Assembly (NCBI RefSeq): GCF_003610235.1
Contig: NZ_RAPR01000001.1
Location: 4,526,001 to 4,590,000, forward strand
Length of the DNA stretch: 64,000 nt
Direction: 5' to 3'
From: Catellatospora citrea
Lineage (GTDB): Bacteria > Actinomycetota > Actinomycetes > Mycobacteriales > Micromonosporaceae
Both the position numbers and the translations under genes were made by a program. This document shows, one piece after another, positions 25,843 to 35,147 of the stretch; position 1 is the first letter of the stretch, and each line of letters starts with the position of its first letter. Under the pieces are notes generated by a model. The model had not been told where the DNA came from. It did not search any database and was given only the letters and a program-made list of their open reading frames with translations.

Positions 25843-26838
25843 ATGCTGGGTGTGCTCGGGCTCGAACCCGAGGAGGAGTTCGTCTATCGGGCCCTGCTCG
25901 GCCGGCCCAGCGCCACCGCGATGCTGCTGGCCGACCTGCTGGGCAGGCCCGAGGCCGTGGTCGAGAAGGCGCTGTCCCGCCTGGTGGACGCAGGTCTGGC
26001 GCTCCGATCCGGCGGGGAGGCGTTCGTCGCCGCGCCGCCCGCGATGGCGCTGGGCGCGCTGATCACCGAACGCCGCGACGGCCTGCGCATCGCCGAGCAG
26101 GCGCTGGTCACCCTCGCCGAGGAGCACCGGGCGGCGGTCGCCGGGCGCAGCATCAGCGAGTTGATCGAGGTGGTCTCCGGCGTCGACGCCATCCGACACC
26201 GCTTCCAGCAGGTGCAGCAGGCGGCCCGCACGGAGATCCGCAACTTCGTCACCGCGCCGTACATCGCCGTGCCGCCGGGCTCGAACGCGCAGGAGGACGC
26301 GGCCGCGGCGCGCGGGGTGCGGTTCCGGGTCGTGCTGGAGCGCTCGGTGCTGGCCCAGCCCGGCATCATCGACGAGGTCGTCGACTCGCTGGAGCGCGGC
26401 GTGGAACTGCGGGTGGCAGACGAGCTGCCGATGAAGCTGATCCTCGCCGACGGCGACCTCGCCCTGGTGCCGGTCACCGCCCCGCACGCGGTGCAGCCGG
26501 GCGGTGAGCCGGGAGCGGTGCTGCTGCACCGCAGCGGCCTGCTAGCTGCGCTGGAGGCGCTGTTCGAGACGGTGTGGCAGCGCGCCTACCCGCTGGAGCT
26601 GTCGAGTCTGCGGCCGGACGGGTTACCGTACGTCGAGCTGGACGCCGACGAGCCCACCGAGCTGGACCGCCGGATCCTGTCGCTGCTGCTGTCCGGCCTC
26701 ACCGACCAGGCCGTGGCCACGCAGCTCGACCTGTCGCTGCGCACCCTGCAGCGCCGGCTGCGCCATCTGATGGACCTGGCCGGCGTGGACACCCGTATGC
26801 AGTTGGGTTGGCACGCCGCCCGACACGAATGGGCCTGA
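25843..26838 (+). CDS. TrmB-like/LuxR-type transcriptional regulator
   Basis: A 331-residue regulator. The N-terminal part is a TrmB/MarR-like winged helix (EEEFVYRALLGRPSATAMLLADLLGR, then ALSRLVDAGLALR). The middle is a phospholipase-D-like/TrmB ligand domain with a helical bridge (FQQVQQAARTEIRNF). The C-terminus is a LuxR/GerE helix-turn-helix (LDRRILSLLLSGLTDQAVATQLDLSLRTLQRRL). Genes of this layout often lie beside secreted subtilases in actinomycetes and may control them. ATG 25843 is chosen because the terminator at 25717-25746 would fall inside a longer frame. The TTG of the next gene follows its stop by 1 base. Confidence 0.88.
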   Translation: MLGVLGLEPEEEFVYRALLGRPSATAMLLADLLGRPEAVVEKALSRLVDAGLALRSGGEAFVAAPPAMALGALITERRDGLRIAEQALVTLAEEHRAAVAGRSISELIEVVSGVDAIRHRFQQVQQAARTEIRNFVTAPYIAVPPGSNAQEDAAAARGVRFRVVLERSVLAQPGIIDEVVDSLERGVELRVADELPMKLILADGDLALVPVTAPHAVQPGGEPGAVLLHRSGLLAALEALFETVWQRAYPLELSSLRPDGLPYVELDADEPTELDRRILSLLLSGLTDQAVATQLDLSLRTLQRRLRHLMDLAGVDTRMQLGWHAARHEWA

Positions 26839-26839
26839 G

Positions 26840-27331
26840 TTGAAGCGACCGCTGCTGTACCTGCTCGCTGCCGCACTGCTGGCGATGTCGGCGGCCGGTT
26901 GCGGCGACGGCGTCGACGCGATGCCGCTGCGGCCGGGCGAGGCGCTGACGATCGACGCCGATCGGCTGGTCCGGCAGCTCATGGAGATCGACTTCAAGGA
27001 CCGCACGGCGCCGGACGGCGCCGCTGTCACGTGCAGCGTGCGCTCGTTCGGCGCGGCGCCCGAGGGGGCGAGCAATGTCGGGCAGCTCACCACGATCTGG
27101 GCGAAGACCGTCTGCGGCGCGCCCGGACCGGACGGGATGCTCGGCATGTCGATGGTGCCAGTCAAGATCACATTGGCCGGGCAGCCGGAGCTGTTCATGC
27201 CGCGCGATGGCGCGCAATACGGCGATGACCTGGCGAAACTCTTTCCGGATCTTGGTGTCGACCTGGCCGCGGAGTGGCCGGAGTTCCCCGCGATGCGGGC
27301 GGAACTGGAGGCGCGCGCGAGCGGGCGCTGA
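26840..27331 (+). CDS. putative lipoprotein, unknown function
   Basis: A 163-residue protein. A basic start and hydrophobic core lead to the lipobox SAAGC near residue 20-21, predicting a lipid-anchored extracellular protein. Two further cysteines (VTCSVRSF, KTVCGAP) could form a disulfide. The compact domain (residues 35-150) is not recognised. TTG is the only start that includes the signal peptide, and it lies 1 base after the regulator stop, so the two are probably one transcript. Confidence 0.8.
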   Translation: MKRPLLYLLAAALLAMSAAGCGDGVDAMPLRPGEALTIDADRLVRQLMEIDFKDRTAPDGAAVTCSVRSFGAAPEGASNVGQLTTIWAKTVCGAPGPDGMLGMSMVPVKITLAGQPELFMPRDGAQYGDDLAKLFPDLGVDLAAEWPEFPAMRAELEARASGR

Positions 27332-27375
27332 GCCCGGCTCACACCGGTCGGGACGGTTGCACCTGGGAATCCCCC

Positions 27376-27403
27376 TTGTCCGTATTGTGGCGGGGAGTAT
27401 GGT
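27376..27403 (+). promoter_or_regulatory. candidate promoter for topA
   Basis: TTGTCC (27376-27381) and TATGGT (27398-27403), 16 bases apart, lie in the 293-base gap before topA. The fit to the housekeeping consensus is four of six at each box, and the untranslated leader would be about 215 bases. No other feature is seen in the gap. Confidence 0.35.
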
Positions 27404-27624
27404 GTCTGCGGTCACAGGAATGTGCCCGTACGTCGATGGGGTGCGCAACCCTCGGCGCACACTGAGCGTTACCTTGGACATCCGCGGACCGTGTCGCTCC
27501 CGCGACGCCCACCGCACCGACCGCTGCGTAACCTCAGAACGAGCCACCTCAGACCCGAGCCACCTCAGACCGGCCGCCATCACTCTGGCGGCGCCAGCCA
27601 CCCGGACCACTGCGGAGAAGAAAC

Positions 27625-30468
27625 GTGCCGACAGCTTCCAGGAACCGTCTCGTCATCGTCGAGTCTCCGGCGAAGGCGAAGACGATCTCGGGGTACCTCG
27701 GCCCGGGTTACGTCGTCGAGGCGAGCCTCGGGCACATCCGCGACCTGCCAGCCGGCGCGAAGCAGATGCCGGAGAAGTACAAGAAGGAACCGTGGGCCTA
27801 CCTCGGCGTCGACGTCGACAACGGCTTCGCCCCGGTATATATCGTCAACCCGGACCGTGCGAAGCACGTCACGCGCCTGAAGGCGCTGATGAAGGACGCC
27901 GACGAAGTCCTGCTGGCCACAGATGAGGACCGCGAGGGCGAGGCGATCGCCTGGCACCTGGTGGAGACCCTCAAGCCCAAGGTGCCGGTCAAGCGGATGG
28001 TCTTCCACGAGATCACCAAGCCGGCCATCCAGGCCGCCGTGGCCAACCCGCGCGACATCGACCGCGACCTGGTCGACGCGCAGGAGACCCGGCGCATCCT
28101 GGACCGGCTCTACGGCTACGACGTGTCCGCCGTGCTGTGGAAGAAGGTGCAGCGCGGCCTGTCCGCGGGCCGGGTGCAGTCGGTCGCCACCCGCATCGTG
28201 GTCGAGCGTGAGAAGCAGCGCATGGCGTTCCGCGCCGCCGACTACTGGGACATCACCGCCACCCTGGCCGTCGAGAAGGCGAGCGAGACCGGCCCGCGCA
28301 CGTTCACCGCGACCCTGATCGCGCTGGACGGCGACCGCATCGCCACCGGCAAGGACTTCGAGCCGACCACCGGCCGGCTGCGTCCGGGCTCGGGCGTGGT
28401 GCAGCTCGACGGCGACGGCGCGCGCGGCCTGGCCGCCCGGCTCGACGACCGGCCGTTCACCGTCACCAAGGTCGAGGAGAAGCCGTACCGGCGCAAGCCG
28501 TACGCGCCGTTCATCACCTCGACCCTGCAGCAGGAGGCGGCCCGCAAGCTGCGCTTCTCCTCGGCGGCCACGATGCGCACCGCGCAGCGGCTGTACGAGA
28601 ACGGCTACATCACCTACATGCGTACCGACTCGGTGAACCTCTCCGAGTCCGCGATCGCCGCCGCCCGCACCCAGATCGCCGAGCTGTACGGCTCCGGCGC
28701 GGTGCCGCCGCAGCCGCGCCGCTACACCGGCAAGGTGAAGAACGCGCAGGAGGCGCACGAGGCGATCCGCCCCGCCGGGGACACCTTCCGGACGCCGGGC
28801 GCGGTCCGCAACGAGCTGTCCACCGAGGAGTACCGGCTCTACGAGCTGATCTGGCAGCGCACCATCGCCTCGCAGATGTCCGACGCGGTCGGCATGACGG
28901 TCAGCGTGCGCATCCGCGCCACGACGGCCCAGAACGAGGAGGCCGACTTCGCGGCCAGCGGCCGGACCATCACCGACCCCGGCTTCCTGCGGGCGTACGT
29001 GGAGTCCTCCGACGACGAGTCCGCCGAGGCCGACGACGCCGAGCGCAAGCTGCCGGTGCTGGTCAAGGACCAGAAGCTGACCGAGGAGGGCCTGGAGGCG
29101 GTGGGTCACACCACCCAGCCGCCCGCCCGCTACACCGAGGCGTCGCTGGTCAAGGCACTCGAAGAGCTGGGCATCGGCCGCCCGTCGACCTACTCGTCGA
29201 TCATGCAGACGATCCAGGACCGCGGCTACGTCATCAAGCGGGGCCAGGCGCTGATCCCGACCTTCGTCGCGTTCGCGGTGATCGGGCTGCTGGAGCAGCA
29301 CTACCCGCGGCTGGTCGACTACGGCTTCACCGCGGCGATGGAGGACCAGCTCGACCAGATCGCCGGCGGCGACGCCACCGCGCTGGAGTTCCTGACCTCC
29401 TTCTACTTCGGCTCGCCGACCGCGGAGGTGGGCTCCGTGGCGCAGGCCGGGGGCCTGAAGAAGCTGGTCACCGAGCACCTGGGCGAGATCGACGCGCGCA
29501 GCATCAACTCGATCAAGCTGTTCACCGACGAGCAGGGCCGCGACGTCGTGGTCCGGGTCGGCAAGTTCGGCCCGTACCTGCAGCGCGGGCCGCAGGGCGC
29601 CGCCAAGGCGCCCGTGGCCGAGGACGCCGAGCCCGACGCGGAGACCCCGTCCGACGGCGACCGGGCCTCGATCCCGGACGGCATCGCCCCCGACGAGCTG
29701 ACCCCCGAGAAGGTCGACGAGCTGTTCCTGGGCGGCGGCGGCGAGCGCAAGCTCGGCGAGCACCCGGAGACCGGCGAGCCGGTCGTGCTCAAGTCCGGCC
29801 GGTACGGCCCGTACGTGTCCAGCGGCGAGACGAACTCGTCCCTGCTGAAGACGCACGTGCCCGATCAGCTGACGCTGGCGGAGGCGCTGCGGCTGCTGTC
29901 GCTGCCGCGACTGGTCGGCAAGGACGCCGAGGGCCAGGAGATCTTCGCCAAGAACGGCCGGTACGGCCCGTACATCGAGCGCGAGGGCGACTCCCGGTCG
30001 CTGGAGAACGAGGAGCAGCTCTTCACGGTCACCCTGGAGCAGGCGCTGGCGCTGCTGGCCGCCCCGAAGCAGCGGGGCCGCCGCGCCGCGCAGCCGCCGC
30101 TGCGGGAGATGGGCGTCGACCCGCTCACCGACAAGCCGCTGGTCATCAAGGACGGCCGGTTCGGCCCGTACGTCACCGACGGGGAGTCCAACGCCTCGCT
30201 GCGGCGCGGGCAGACCCCGGAGGGCCTGACCATCGAACAGGCCAGCGAGATGCTGTCGGAGAAGCGGGCCAAGGGTCCGGCTCCGAAGAAAACTCCGGCG
30301 AAGAAGGCGCCCGCGAAAAAGGCCACGGCGGCCAAGGCGACGAAGGCCACAAAGGCTGGAGCTGCGAAGAAGGCCACCACGGCCAAGGCCGCGACCGCGA
30401 AGAAGGCCGCCACGGGCGCTGCCAAGAGCGTGCCAAAGAAGGCTGCCGCGAAGAAGACAGCAAGCTGA
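27625..30468 (+). CDS. topA: DNA topoisomerase I
   Basis: A 947-residue type IA topoisomerase that relaxes negative supercoils. The Toprim domain begins at once (LVIVESPAKAKTI, ATDEDREGEAIAWH), and the catalytic Tyr331 is in GYITYMRTDS. Four C-terminal repeat domains (for example GRYGPYVSSGETNSSL, GRYGPYIEREGDSRSL, GRFGPYVTDGESNASL) replace the zinc ribbons of enterobacterial TopA, and a long Lys/Ala tail (KKTPAKKAPAKK...) resembles the actinobacterial processivity tail. GTG is preceded by GGAGAAG at 4-7 nt. A hairpin terminator follows. Confidence 0.97.
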   Translation: MPTASRNRLVIVESPAKAKTISGYLGPGYVVEASLGHIRDLPAGAKQMPEKYKKEPWAYLGVDVDNGFAPVYIVNPDRAKHVTRLKALMKDADEVLLATDEDREGEAIAWHLVETLKPKVPVKRMVFHEITKPAIQAAVANPRDIDRDLVDAQETRRILDRLYGYDVSAVLWKKVQRGLSAGRVQSVATRIVVEREKQRMAFRAADYWDITATLAVEKASETGPRTFTATLIALDGDRIATGKDFEPTTGRLRPGSGVVQLDGDGARGLAARLDDRPFTVTKVEEKPYRRKPYAPFITSTLQQEAARKLRFSSAATMRTAQRLYENGYITYMRTDSVNLSESAIAAARTQIAELYGSGAVPPQPRRYTGKVKNAQEAHEAIRPAGDTFRTPGAVRNELSTEEYRLYELIWQRTIASQMSDAVGMTVSVRIRATTAQNEEADFAASGRTITDPGFLRAYVESSDDESAEADDAERKLPVLVKDQKLTEEGLEAVGHTTQPPARYTEASLVKALEELGIGRPSTYSSIMQTIQDRGYVIKRGQALIPTFVAFAVIGLLEQHYPRLVDYGFTAAMEDQLDQIAGGDATALEFLTSFYFGSPTAEVGSVAQAGGLKKLVTEHLGEIDARSINSIKLFTDEQGRDVVVRVGKFGPYLQRGPQGAAKAPVAEDAEPDAETPSDGDRASIPDGIAPDELTPEKVDELFLGGGGERKLGEHPETGEPVVLKSGRYGPYVSSGETNSSLLKTHVPDQLTLAEALRLLSLPRLVGKDAEGQEIFAKNGRYGPYIEREGDSRSLENEEQLFTVTLEQALALLAAPKQRGRRAAQPPLREMGVDPLTDKPLVIKDGRFGPYVTDGESNASLRRGQTPEGLTIEQASEMLSEKRAKGPAPKKTPAKKAPAKKATAAKATKATKAGAAKKATTAKAATAKKAATGAAKSVPKKAAAKKTAS

Positions 30469-30478
30469 CCGCTTACCG

Positions 30479-30511
30479 ACCCTGCCCAGGGTCGTTGACC
30501 CTGGGTAGGGT
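30479..30511 (+). terminator. terminator between topA and tetR-like gene
   Basis: A 15-bp stem with one G-T pair (30479-30493 with 30497-30511) and a GTT loop lies 11 bases after the topA stop. Confidence 0.82.
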
Positions 30512-30574
30512 GTCGATGCGAGCGTGGCGACCGGTTCGGTTCCCGGAACGTACGCCGCGGTGAGGAGCGGATCA

Positions 30575-31204
30575 GTGTCCACACCAGCTGTCAGTGCCGG
30601 GCCGTTGCGCCGGGTGCCGGTACAGGGGCGCAGTGTCGCGCGGGTGCAGCGCATGCTCGACGCGTGCGCCGAGTTGATCGACGAAGTCGGCTACGACGGG
30701 CTCAGCACCACGCTGCTGGCCGAGCGGGCCGGCGTCGCGATCGGGTCGGTCTATCAGTTCTTCCCGGACAAGCGGGCCATCGTGCAGGCGCTGACCCTGC
30801 GCAACGTCGAGGCCTACCTGGAGCGGCTGGCCGAGCGGATCCCCGCCGGCGAGCTCGCGCACTGGTGGGACGGCGTCGACGGGGCCATCGAGGAGTACAT
30901 CGAACTGCACCGCAGCGTGCCGGGCTTCCGTACGCTGCACTTCGGCGACGTGGTGGACGTGCACCTGATCGACCCGGAGCGCGACAACAACGCGGTCATC
31001 GCCGATCATCTGGCCGACCTGCTCATCCGCTTCCACCACGCGCCGGACTCGCGTGAGCTGCGTTTCGCGTTGACCGTCTCGGTCGAGGCCGCCGACGCGC
31101 TGATCAAGCTCGCGTTCCGCCGTCACCCGGACGGCGACGCCGCCGTGCTGGCAGAATCGAAGCGGCTGGTGCGCGGATACCTGCAGACGTTCGCGCTGGC
31201 CTGA
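30575..31204 (+). CDS. TetR-family transcriptional regulator
   Basis: A 209-residue repressor-type protein. The N-terminal helix-turn-helix is clear (RMLDACAELIDEVGYDGLSTT, LLAERAGVAIGSVYQFFPDKRAIVQAL). The C-terminal ligand domain is unassigned. GTG 30575 is preferred because GAGGAG lies 7-9 nt upstream and the extra 17 residues of the longer frame are low complexity. It lies between topA and the MFS-thymidylate kinase gene on the same strand; its target is not evident. Confidence 0.9.
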   Translation: MSTPAVSAGPLRRVPVQGRSVARVQRMLDACAELIDEVGYDGLSTTLLAERAGVAIGSVYQFFPDKRAIVQALTLRNVEAYLERLAERIPAGELAHWWDGVDGAIEEYIELHRSVPGFRTLHFGDVVDVHLIDPERDNNAVIADHLADLLIRFHHAPDSRELRFALTVSVEAADALIKLAFRRHPDGDAAVLAESKRLVRGYLQTFALA

Positions 31205-31387
31205 CGACAGGCAGGGGCCGTACCACTCCCTCGTTTTTGTGGCAAGTCTTCAGGGTCGAACCAGGGTCGGCCCTCGCCGGGGCAGGACTAGAGTGAAGCC
31301 GCAGGACGCCCGGGCGCTATTGCCATGGCCATGGCTCAGCGAGCACGCTGGGGCCAGGACGGGCAGTGACGCGGGGAGGGTACGGCC

Positions 31388-33601
31388 ATCAGCACGCCAT
31401 CGCAGGGAGCGGACGCCGCGCCGTTCCCGGCCGCCATCGCCCAGGCGGATCTGAGCGGCGGCGCCGAGCTGCGCGCGATCCTGCGCATCCGGCCGTTCCG
31501 CCGCCTGTGGCTGGTGCTCAGCGTGGCCTCGCTCGGCGACTGGCTGGGCCTGCTGGCCACGGCGACGTTCGCCTCGGCGCAGGTGTCCGGCGACGCCGCG
31601 AAGGGCCTGGCGTTCGGCTCGGTCATCGCGGTGCGGCTGTTGCCCGCGCTGGTGCTGGGGCCGCTGGCCGGGGTGATGGCCGACCGGTGGGACCGGCGCT
31701 ACACGATGGTCATCTGTGACCTGCTGCGATTCGTGTTGTTCGCCACCATCCCGACCGTCGCGCTGTACTCCTCCGACGCCAAGATCACGGTCGGCTGGGC
31801 GGCCGCCGCGACGTTCCTGATCGAGGCGATCACGCTGATCTGGATCCCGGCCAAGGACGCCGCGGTCCCGAACCTGATCCCGCGCGCCCGGCTGGAGGCC
31901 GCGAACCAGCTCACCCTCATCACGACGTACGGCATCACCCCGGTGCTCGCCGCCGCGGTGCTGGCCGGGCTCAACCAGTTCTACCAGTGGCTGGAGCGCT
32001 CCGGGGTCACGGTGGCCATGTGGGCCCGCCCGTCGAGCCTCGCCCTGTACTTCCTCGCCTTCTCCCGCCTGGCCAGCGCCCTGGTCGTGCTCTACGGCAT
32101 CCGCGAGATCTCCGGCCACAACGGCGGCGCGCGGCAGGAGATCAGCATGCTGCGCCAGTTCACCGACGGCTGGCGCTTCATCGGCAAGACGCCGATGGTC
32201 CGCGGCCTGGTGCTCGGCATCCTGGGCGCGTTCGCGGCCGGCGGCGTGGTCATCGGCACCGGCCAGTTCTTCGCGCTGTCCCTGGGCGGCGGCGACGCGA
32301 CCTTCGCGATCCTGTTCGCGGCGATCTTCATCGGGCTGGGGCTCGGCATCGCGCTGGGCCCGCGCCTGATCGGCGGCCTGTCCCGGCGGCGCTGGTTCTG
32401 CCTGAGCATCATGCTGGCCGGCGTGTCCGTCGGGCTGCTCTCGCTGGCCCCGCACCTGTCGCTGGCGGTCGTCGGCGCGCTGCTGGTCGGCTCCGGCGCC
32501 GGCATGGCCTTCCTGTCCGGCACCACGCTGCTCGGCGGCGAGGTCGACGACGAGGTGCGCGGCCGGGTCTTCGCGGTCGTGCAGACCGGCACCCGGGTGG
32601 TGCTGATGCTGGCCATCTCGCTGTCCGGCGTCCTGGTGGGCCTGGGCGGCTCGCACGACGTGGGCAGCACCGGCGTGCCGATCTCGTCGACCCGGGTGCT
32701 GCTGGCCGTCGCCGGGGTGCTCGGCGTGCTGGCCGGATTCTGGGCGCTGCGCCAGATGGACGACAAACCCGGTGTGCCGCTGCTGGCAGACCTGATCGGT
32801 TCCATGCGCGGACGTCCGCTGGGCATCGCCGAGCCCTCGGCGAACGCCGGCGTGTTCATCGTCTTCGAGGGCGGCGAGGGCGCGGGCAAGTCGACCCAGA
32901 TCGCCCAGCTCGCCCAGCGGCTGCTGGGTGAGGGCCGCTCCGTCGTGGTGACGCGCGAGCCGGGCGCGACCGAGATCGGCGCCCGCATCCGCAAGATGGT
33001 GCTGGACACCCACACCACGGCCTCCGGACCGGTCGGCGCGAGCGCGCTGGCCCCGCGGGCCGAGGCGCTGCTCTACGCCGCCGACCGGGCCCACCATGTG
33101 TCGACCCTGGTGCGCCCCGCGCTGCGACGCGGCGAGATCGTCATCTCCGACCGGTACGTGGACAGCTCCCTGGCATACCAGGGCGCGGGCCGCACCCTGC
33201 CGGTCGACGAGATCTCCTGGCTGTCCGCCTGGGCGACCGGCGGCCTCAAGCCCGACCTGGTGGTGCTGCTCGACATCGACCCGCAGACCGGGCTGGCCCG
33301 GGTCGGCCGGCGCGGCGAGGCCGACCGGCTGGAGCAGGAGTCGATCGAGTTCCACGAGCGGGTCCGGCACGGCTTCCTCGACCTGGCCGCGGCCGACCCC
33401 AACCGTTACCTGGTGCTCGACGGCACCCGGGACGAGCAGGAGCTGGCCGCGGAGATCGCGCTGCGGGTCGCCAAGCTGCTGCCGCCCGCGCCGGTCGCCG
33501 CCGACGAGGCCGGGGGCGGCGTCGCGGGGCGGGTCCCCGCGCCCGGCGAGCCGCGCTCCGCGGGCGACAGTTCCGCCGAGTTACGGGCCACCCGCACGTG
33601 A
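31388..33601 (+). CDS. tmk: fused MFS transporter / thymidylate kinase
   Basis: One frame encodes an MFS permease (about residues 35-460, 10-12 hydrophobic segments, GVMADRWDRRYTM loop) joined to thymidylate kinase (about 480-690). Kinase landmarks are FIVFEGGEGAGKSTQ (P-loop), TREPGATEIG (DRx-type motif) and SDRYVDSSLAYQGAGR. dTMP kinase makes dTDP for DNA synthesis; the transported substrate is unknown. Similar fusions exist in other actinobacteria. The conserved N-terminus RAILRIRPFRRLWL requires translation from upstream of GTG 31514, yet no ATG, GTG or TTG exists in frame after the stop at 31367. ATC 31388, 7 nt after GGGGAGGG, is the best-placed start. If GTG 31514 were used, about 42 residues would be lost. 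Confidence 0.9.
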   Translation: MSTPSQGADAAPFPAAIAQADLSGGAELRAILRIRPFRRLWLVLSVASLGDWLGLLATATFASAQVSGDAAKGLAFGSVIAVRLLPALVLGPLAGVMADRWDRRYTMVICDLLRFVLFATIPTVALYSSDAKITVGWAAAATFLIEAITLIWIPAKDAAVPNLIPRARLEAANQLTLITTYGITPVLAAAVLAGLNQFYQWLERSGVTVAMWARPSSLALYFLAFSRLASALVVLYGIREISGHNGGARQEISMLRQFTDGWRFIGKTPMVRGLVLGILGAFAAGGVVIGTGQFFALSLGGGDATFAILFAAIFIGLGLGIALGPRLIGGLSRRRWFCLSIMLAGVSVGLLSLAPHLSLAVVGALLVGSGAGMAFLSGTTLLGGEVDDEVRGRVFAVVQTGTRVVLMLAISLSGVLVGLGGSHDVGSTGVPISSTRVLLAVAGVLGVLAGFWALRQMDDKPGVPLLADLIGSMRGRPLGIAEPSANAGVFIVFEGGEGAGKSTQIAQLAQRLLGEGRSVVVTREPGATEIGARIRKMVLDTHTTASGPVGASALAPRAEALLYAADRAHHVSTLVRPALRRGEIVISDRYVDSSLAYQGAGRTLPVDEISWLSAWATGGLKPDLVVLLDIDPQTGLARVGRRGEADRLEQESIEFHERVRHGFLDLAAADPNRYLVLDGTRDEQELAAEIALRVAKLLPPAPVAADEAGGGVAGRVPAPGEPRSAGDSSAELRATRT

Positions 33602-33736
33602 CACCGGGCAGCGCGTGGACCGTGTCACCGGGTCCCCGTACTGTCGTCAGGGTGCGAGCGAGCGAGGCGCGGGCGGGTTCCGCGCGGGCCGTCGGCGAGC
33701 GGGGCAGGGAGCAGGCGTGAACGGGCGGGAGGCAGC

Positions 33737-34936
33737 ATGACGGACGTCTTCGACCAGCTCGTCGGCCAGCCCGACGCCGGCGCCACGCTGCGTGCCGCCG
33801 CGGCGGCGGGCGCCGCGGTGCTCCGCGGGGAGACCGTCGGCGCGGGCGCGATGACCCACGCCTGGCTGTTCACCGGCCCGCCCGGCTCCGGCCGCTCGGT
33901 CGCCGCCCGGTCCTTCGCCGCGGCGCTGCAGTGCACCGACCAGGCCGCCGGGCCCGGCTGCGGCCACTGCACCGGCTGCCACACCACGCTGGCCGGCACC
34001 CATCCCGACGTGCGCCTCGTGGTGCCGGACGGGCTGAGCATCCCGGTCGCGCTGATGCGCGAGCTGGTGATGCGCTCGGCCACCACCCCGGCCAACGGCC
34101 GCTGGCAGGTGCTGCTCGTCGAGGACGCCGACCGGCTCACCGAGGCGGCGGGCAACGCCCTGCTCAAGGCCGTCGAGGAGCCGCCGGAGCGCACCATCTT
34201 CCTGCTCTGCGCGCCGTCGGACCATCCCGACGACATCTCCGTCACCATCCGCTCGCGGTGCCGGGTGGTGCCGCTGCGCCAGCCCGCCGCCGAAGCGGTG
34301 AGCGCGCTGCTGGTGGAGCGAGACGGGGTCGACCCCCGCACGGCGGCCTGGGTCGCCGCGGCCGCGCAGGGCCACGTCGGTCGTGCTCGCCGGCTCGCCG
34401 GGGATGCCCAGGCGCGGGACCGCCGGGCCGCGGTGCTGGCCGTGCCCCGCCAGCTGACCGGCGTGGGGGCCTGTTTCGACGCGGCGAGCGCGCTGATCGA
34501 GGCCGCCGAGGCCGAGGCCGCCGCGGCGGTCGCCGAGGCCGACGCCGCCGAGCGGGCGGCGCTGGAGATGGCACTGGGCGCGGGCGGCACCGGCAAGGGT
34601 GCCGCGGGCGCGGCCCGCGGCATCGCGGGGCAGCTGAAGGACCTGGAGAAGCGGCAGAAGTCGCGGGCCACCCGGGCCCAGCGCGACGCCCTCGACCGGG
34701 CCCTGCTGGACCTGGCGGGCTTCTACCGCGACGTGCTCAACGCCCGCTGGGGCGGCCCGGTCTCCCCGGTGCACGCGGACACCGCCGCGCTGGCCGAGGC
34801 CGCCGGCCAGCGCTGGACCGCCGAGAGCACGCTGCGCCGCCTCGAATCGATCCTCGCCTGCCGCACCGCGATCGACGCCAACGTCAAACCCCGGATCGCC
34901 GTCGAAGCCATGATGCTCGAACTCTGGCGCGGCTGA
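33737..34936 (+). CDS. holB: DNA polymerase III subunit delta prime
   Basis: A 399-residue clamp-loader subunit. AAA+ features: GPPGSGRSVAARSF (P-loop with Arg in place of the Walker Lys, so ATP hydrolysis is not expected), the zinc module GCGHCTGC, LLVEDADRLTEAAGNALLKAVEEPPERTIFLL (Walker B and sensor region) and the SRC sensor (SVTIRSRCRVV). GGGAGG precedes ATG by 6 nt. Its place after tmk and before a PSP1/RicT gene is the usual bacterial order, here interrupted by the YbaB/WXG cassette and a surface protein gene. Confidence 0.93.
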   Translation: MTDVFDQLVGQPDAGATLRAAAAAGAAVLRGETVGAGAMTHAWLFTGPPGSGRSVAARSFAAALQCTDQAAGPGCGHCTGCHTTLAGTHPDVRLVVPDGLSIPVALMRELVMRSATTPANGRWQVLLVEDADRLTEAAGNALLKAVEEPPERTIFLLCAPSDHPDDISVTIRSRCRVVPLRQPAAEAVSALLVERDGVDPRTAAWVAAAAQGHVGRARRLAGDAQARDRRAAVLAVPRQLTGVGACFDAASALIEAAEAEAAAAVAEADAAERAALEMALGAGGTGKGAAGAARGIAGQLKDLEKRQKSRATRAQRDALDRALLDLAGFYRDVLNARWGGPVSPVHADTAALAEAAGQRWTAESTLRRLESILACRTAIDANVKPRIAVEAMMLELWRG

Positions 34937-34961
34937 CCCTTCCGGCCGCCCCCTCTCTCGC

Positions 34962-35024
34962 CGCAACTCTTGAAGAGCTGCGGCTTCCATCTGCCCTGGT
35001 GAGACCGACTCCTTAAGAGTTGCG
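34962..35024. repeat. CGCAACTCTT inverted-repeat element
   Basis: CGCAACTCTT (34962-34971) and AAGAGTTGCG (35015-35024) are a 10-bp inverted repeat around a 43-nt centre that has its own small GAAG/CTTC hairpin. It lies 26 bases after holB. The outer arms match those of the larger hairpin at 61002-61060, so the two may belong to one repeat family that also serves as terminator. Confidence 0.55.
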
Positions 35025-35053
35025 CGGCGGGTGGTGCGGGCGGGGCGGGGTGG

Positions 35054-35075
35054 TTGTCCACAGGGGTTGTCCACA
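35054..35075 (+). promoter_or_regulatory. two perfect TTGTCCACA DnaA boxes
   Basis: TTGTCCACA occurs at 35054-35062 and 35067-35075, 13 bases apart in the same orientation, 73-94 bases before the YbaB-like gene. This is the consensus DnaA box of high-GC actinomycetes. Confidence 0.5.
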
Positions 35076-35147
35076 GGGGTGTCGGGGGTGGGGGGTCTGC
35101 CGGTAGCGTTCTGGCGGTATCGATGCCGTCCATTGAGGAGCCGCCGC

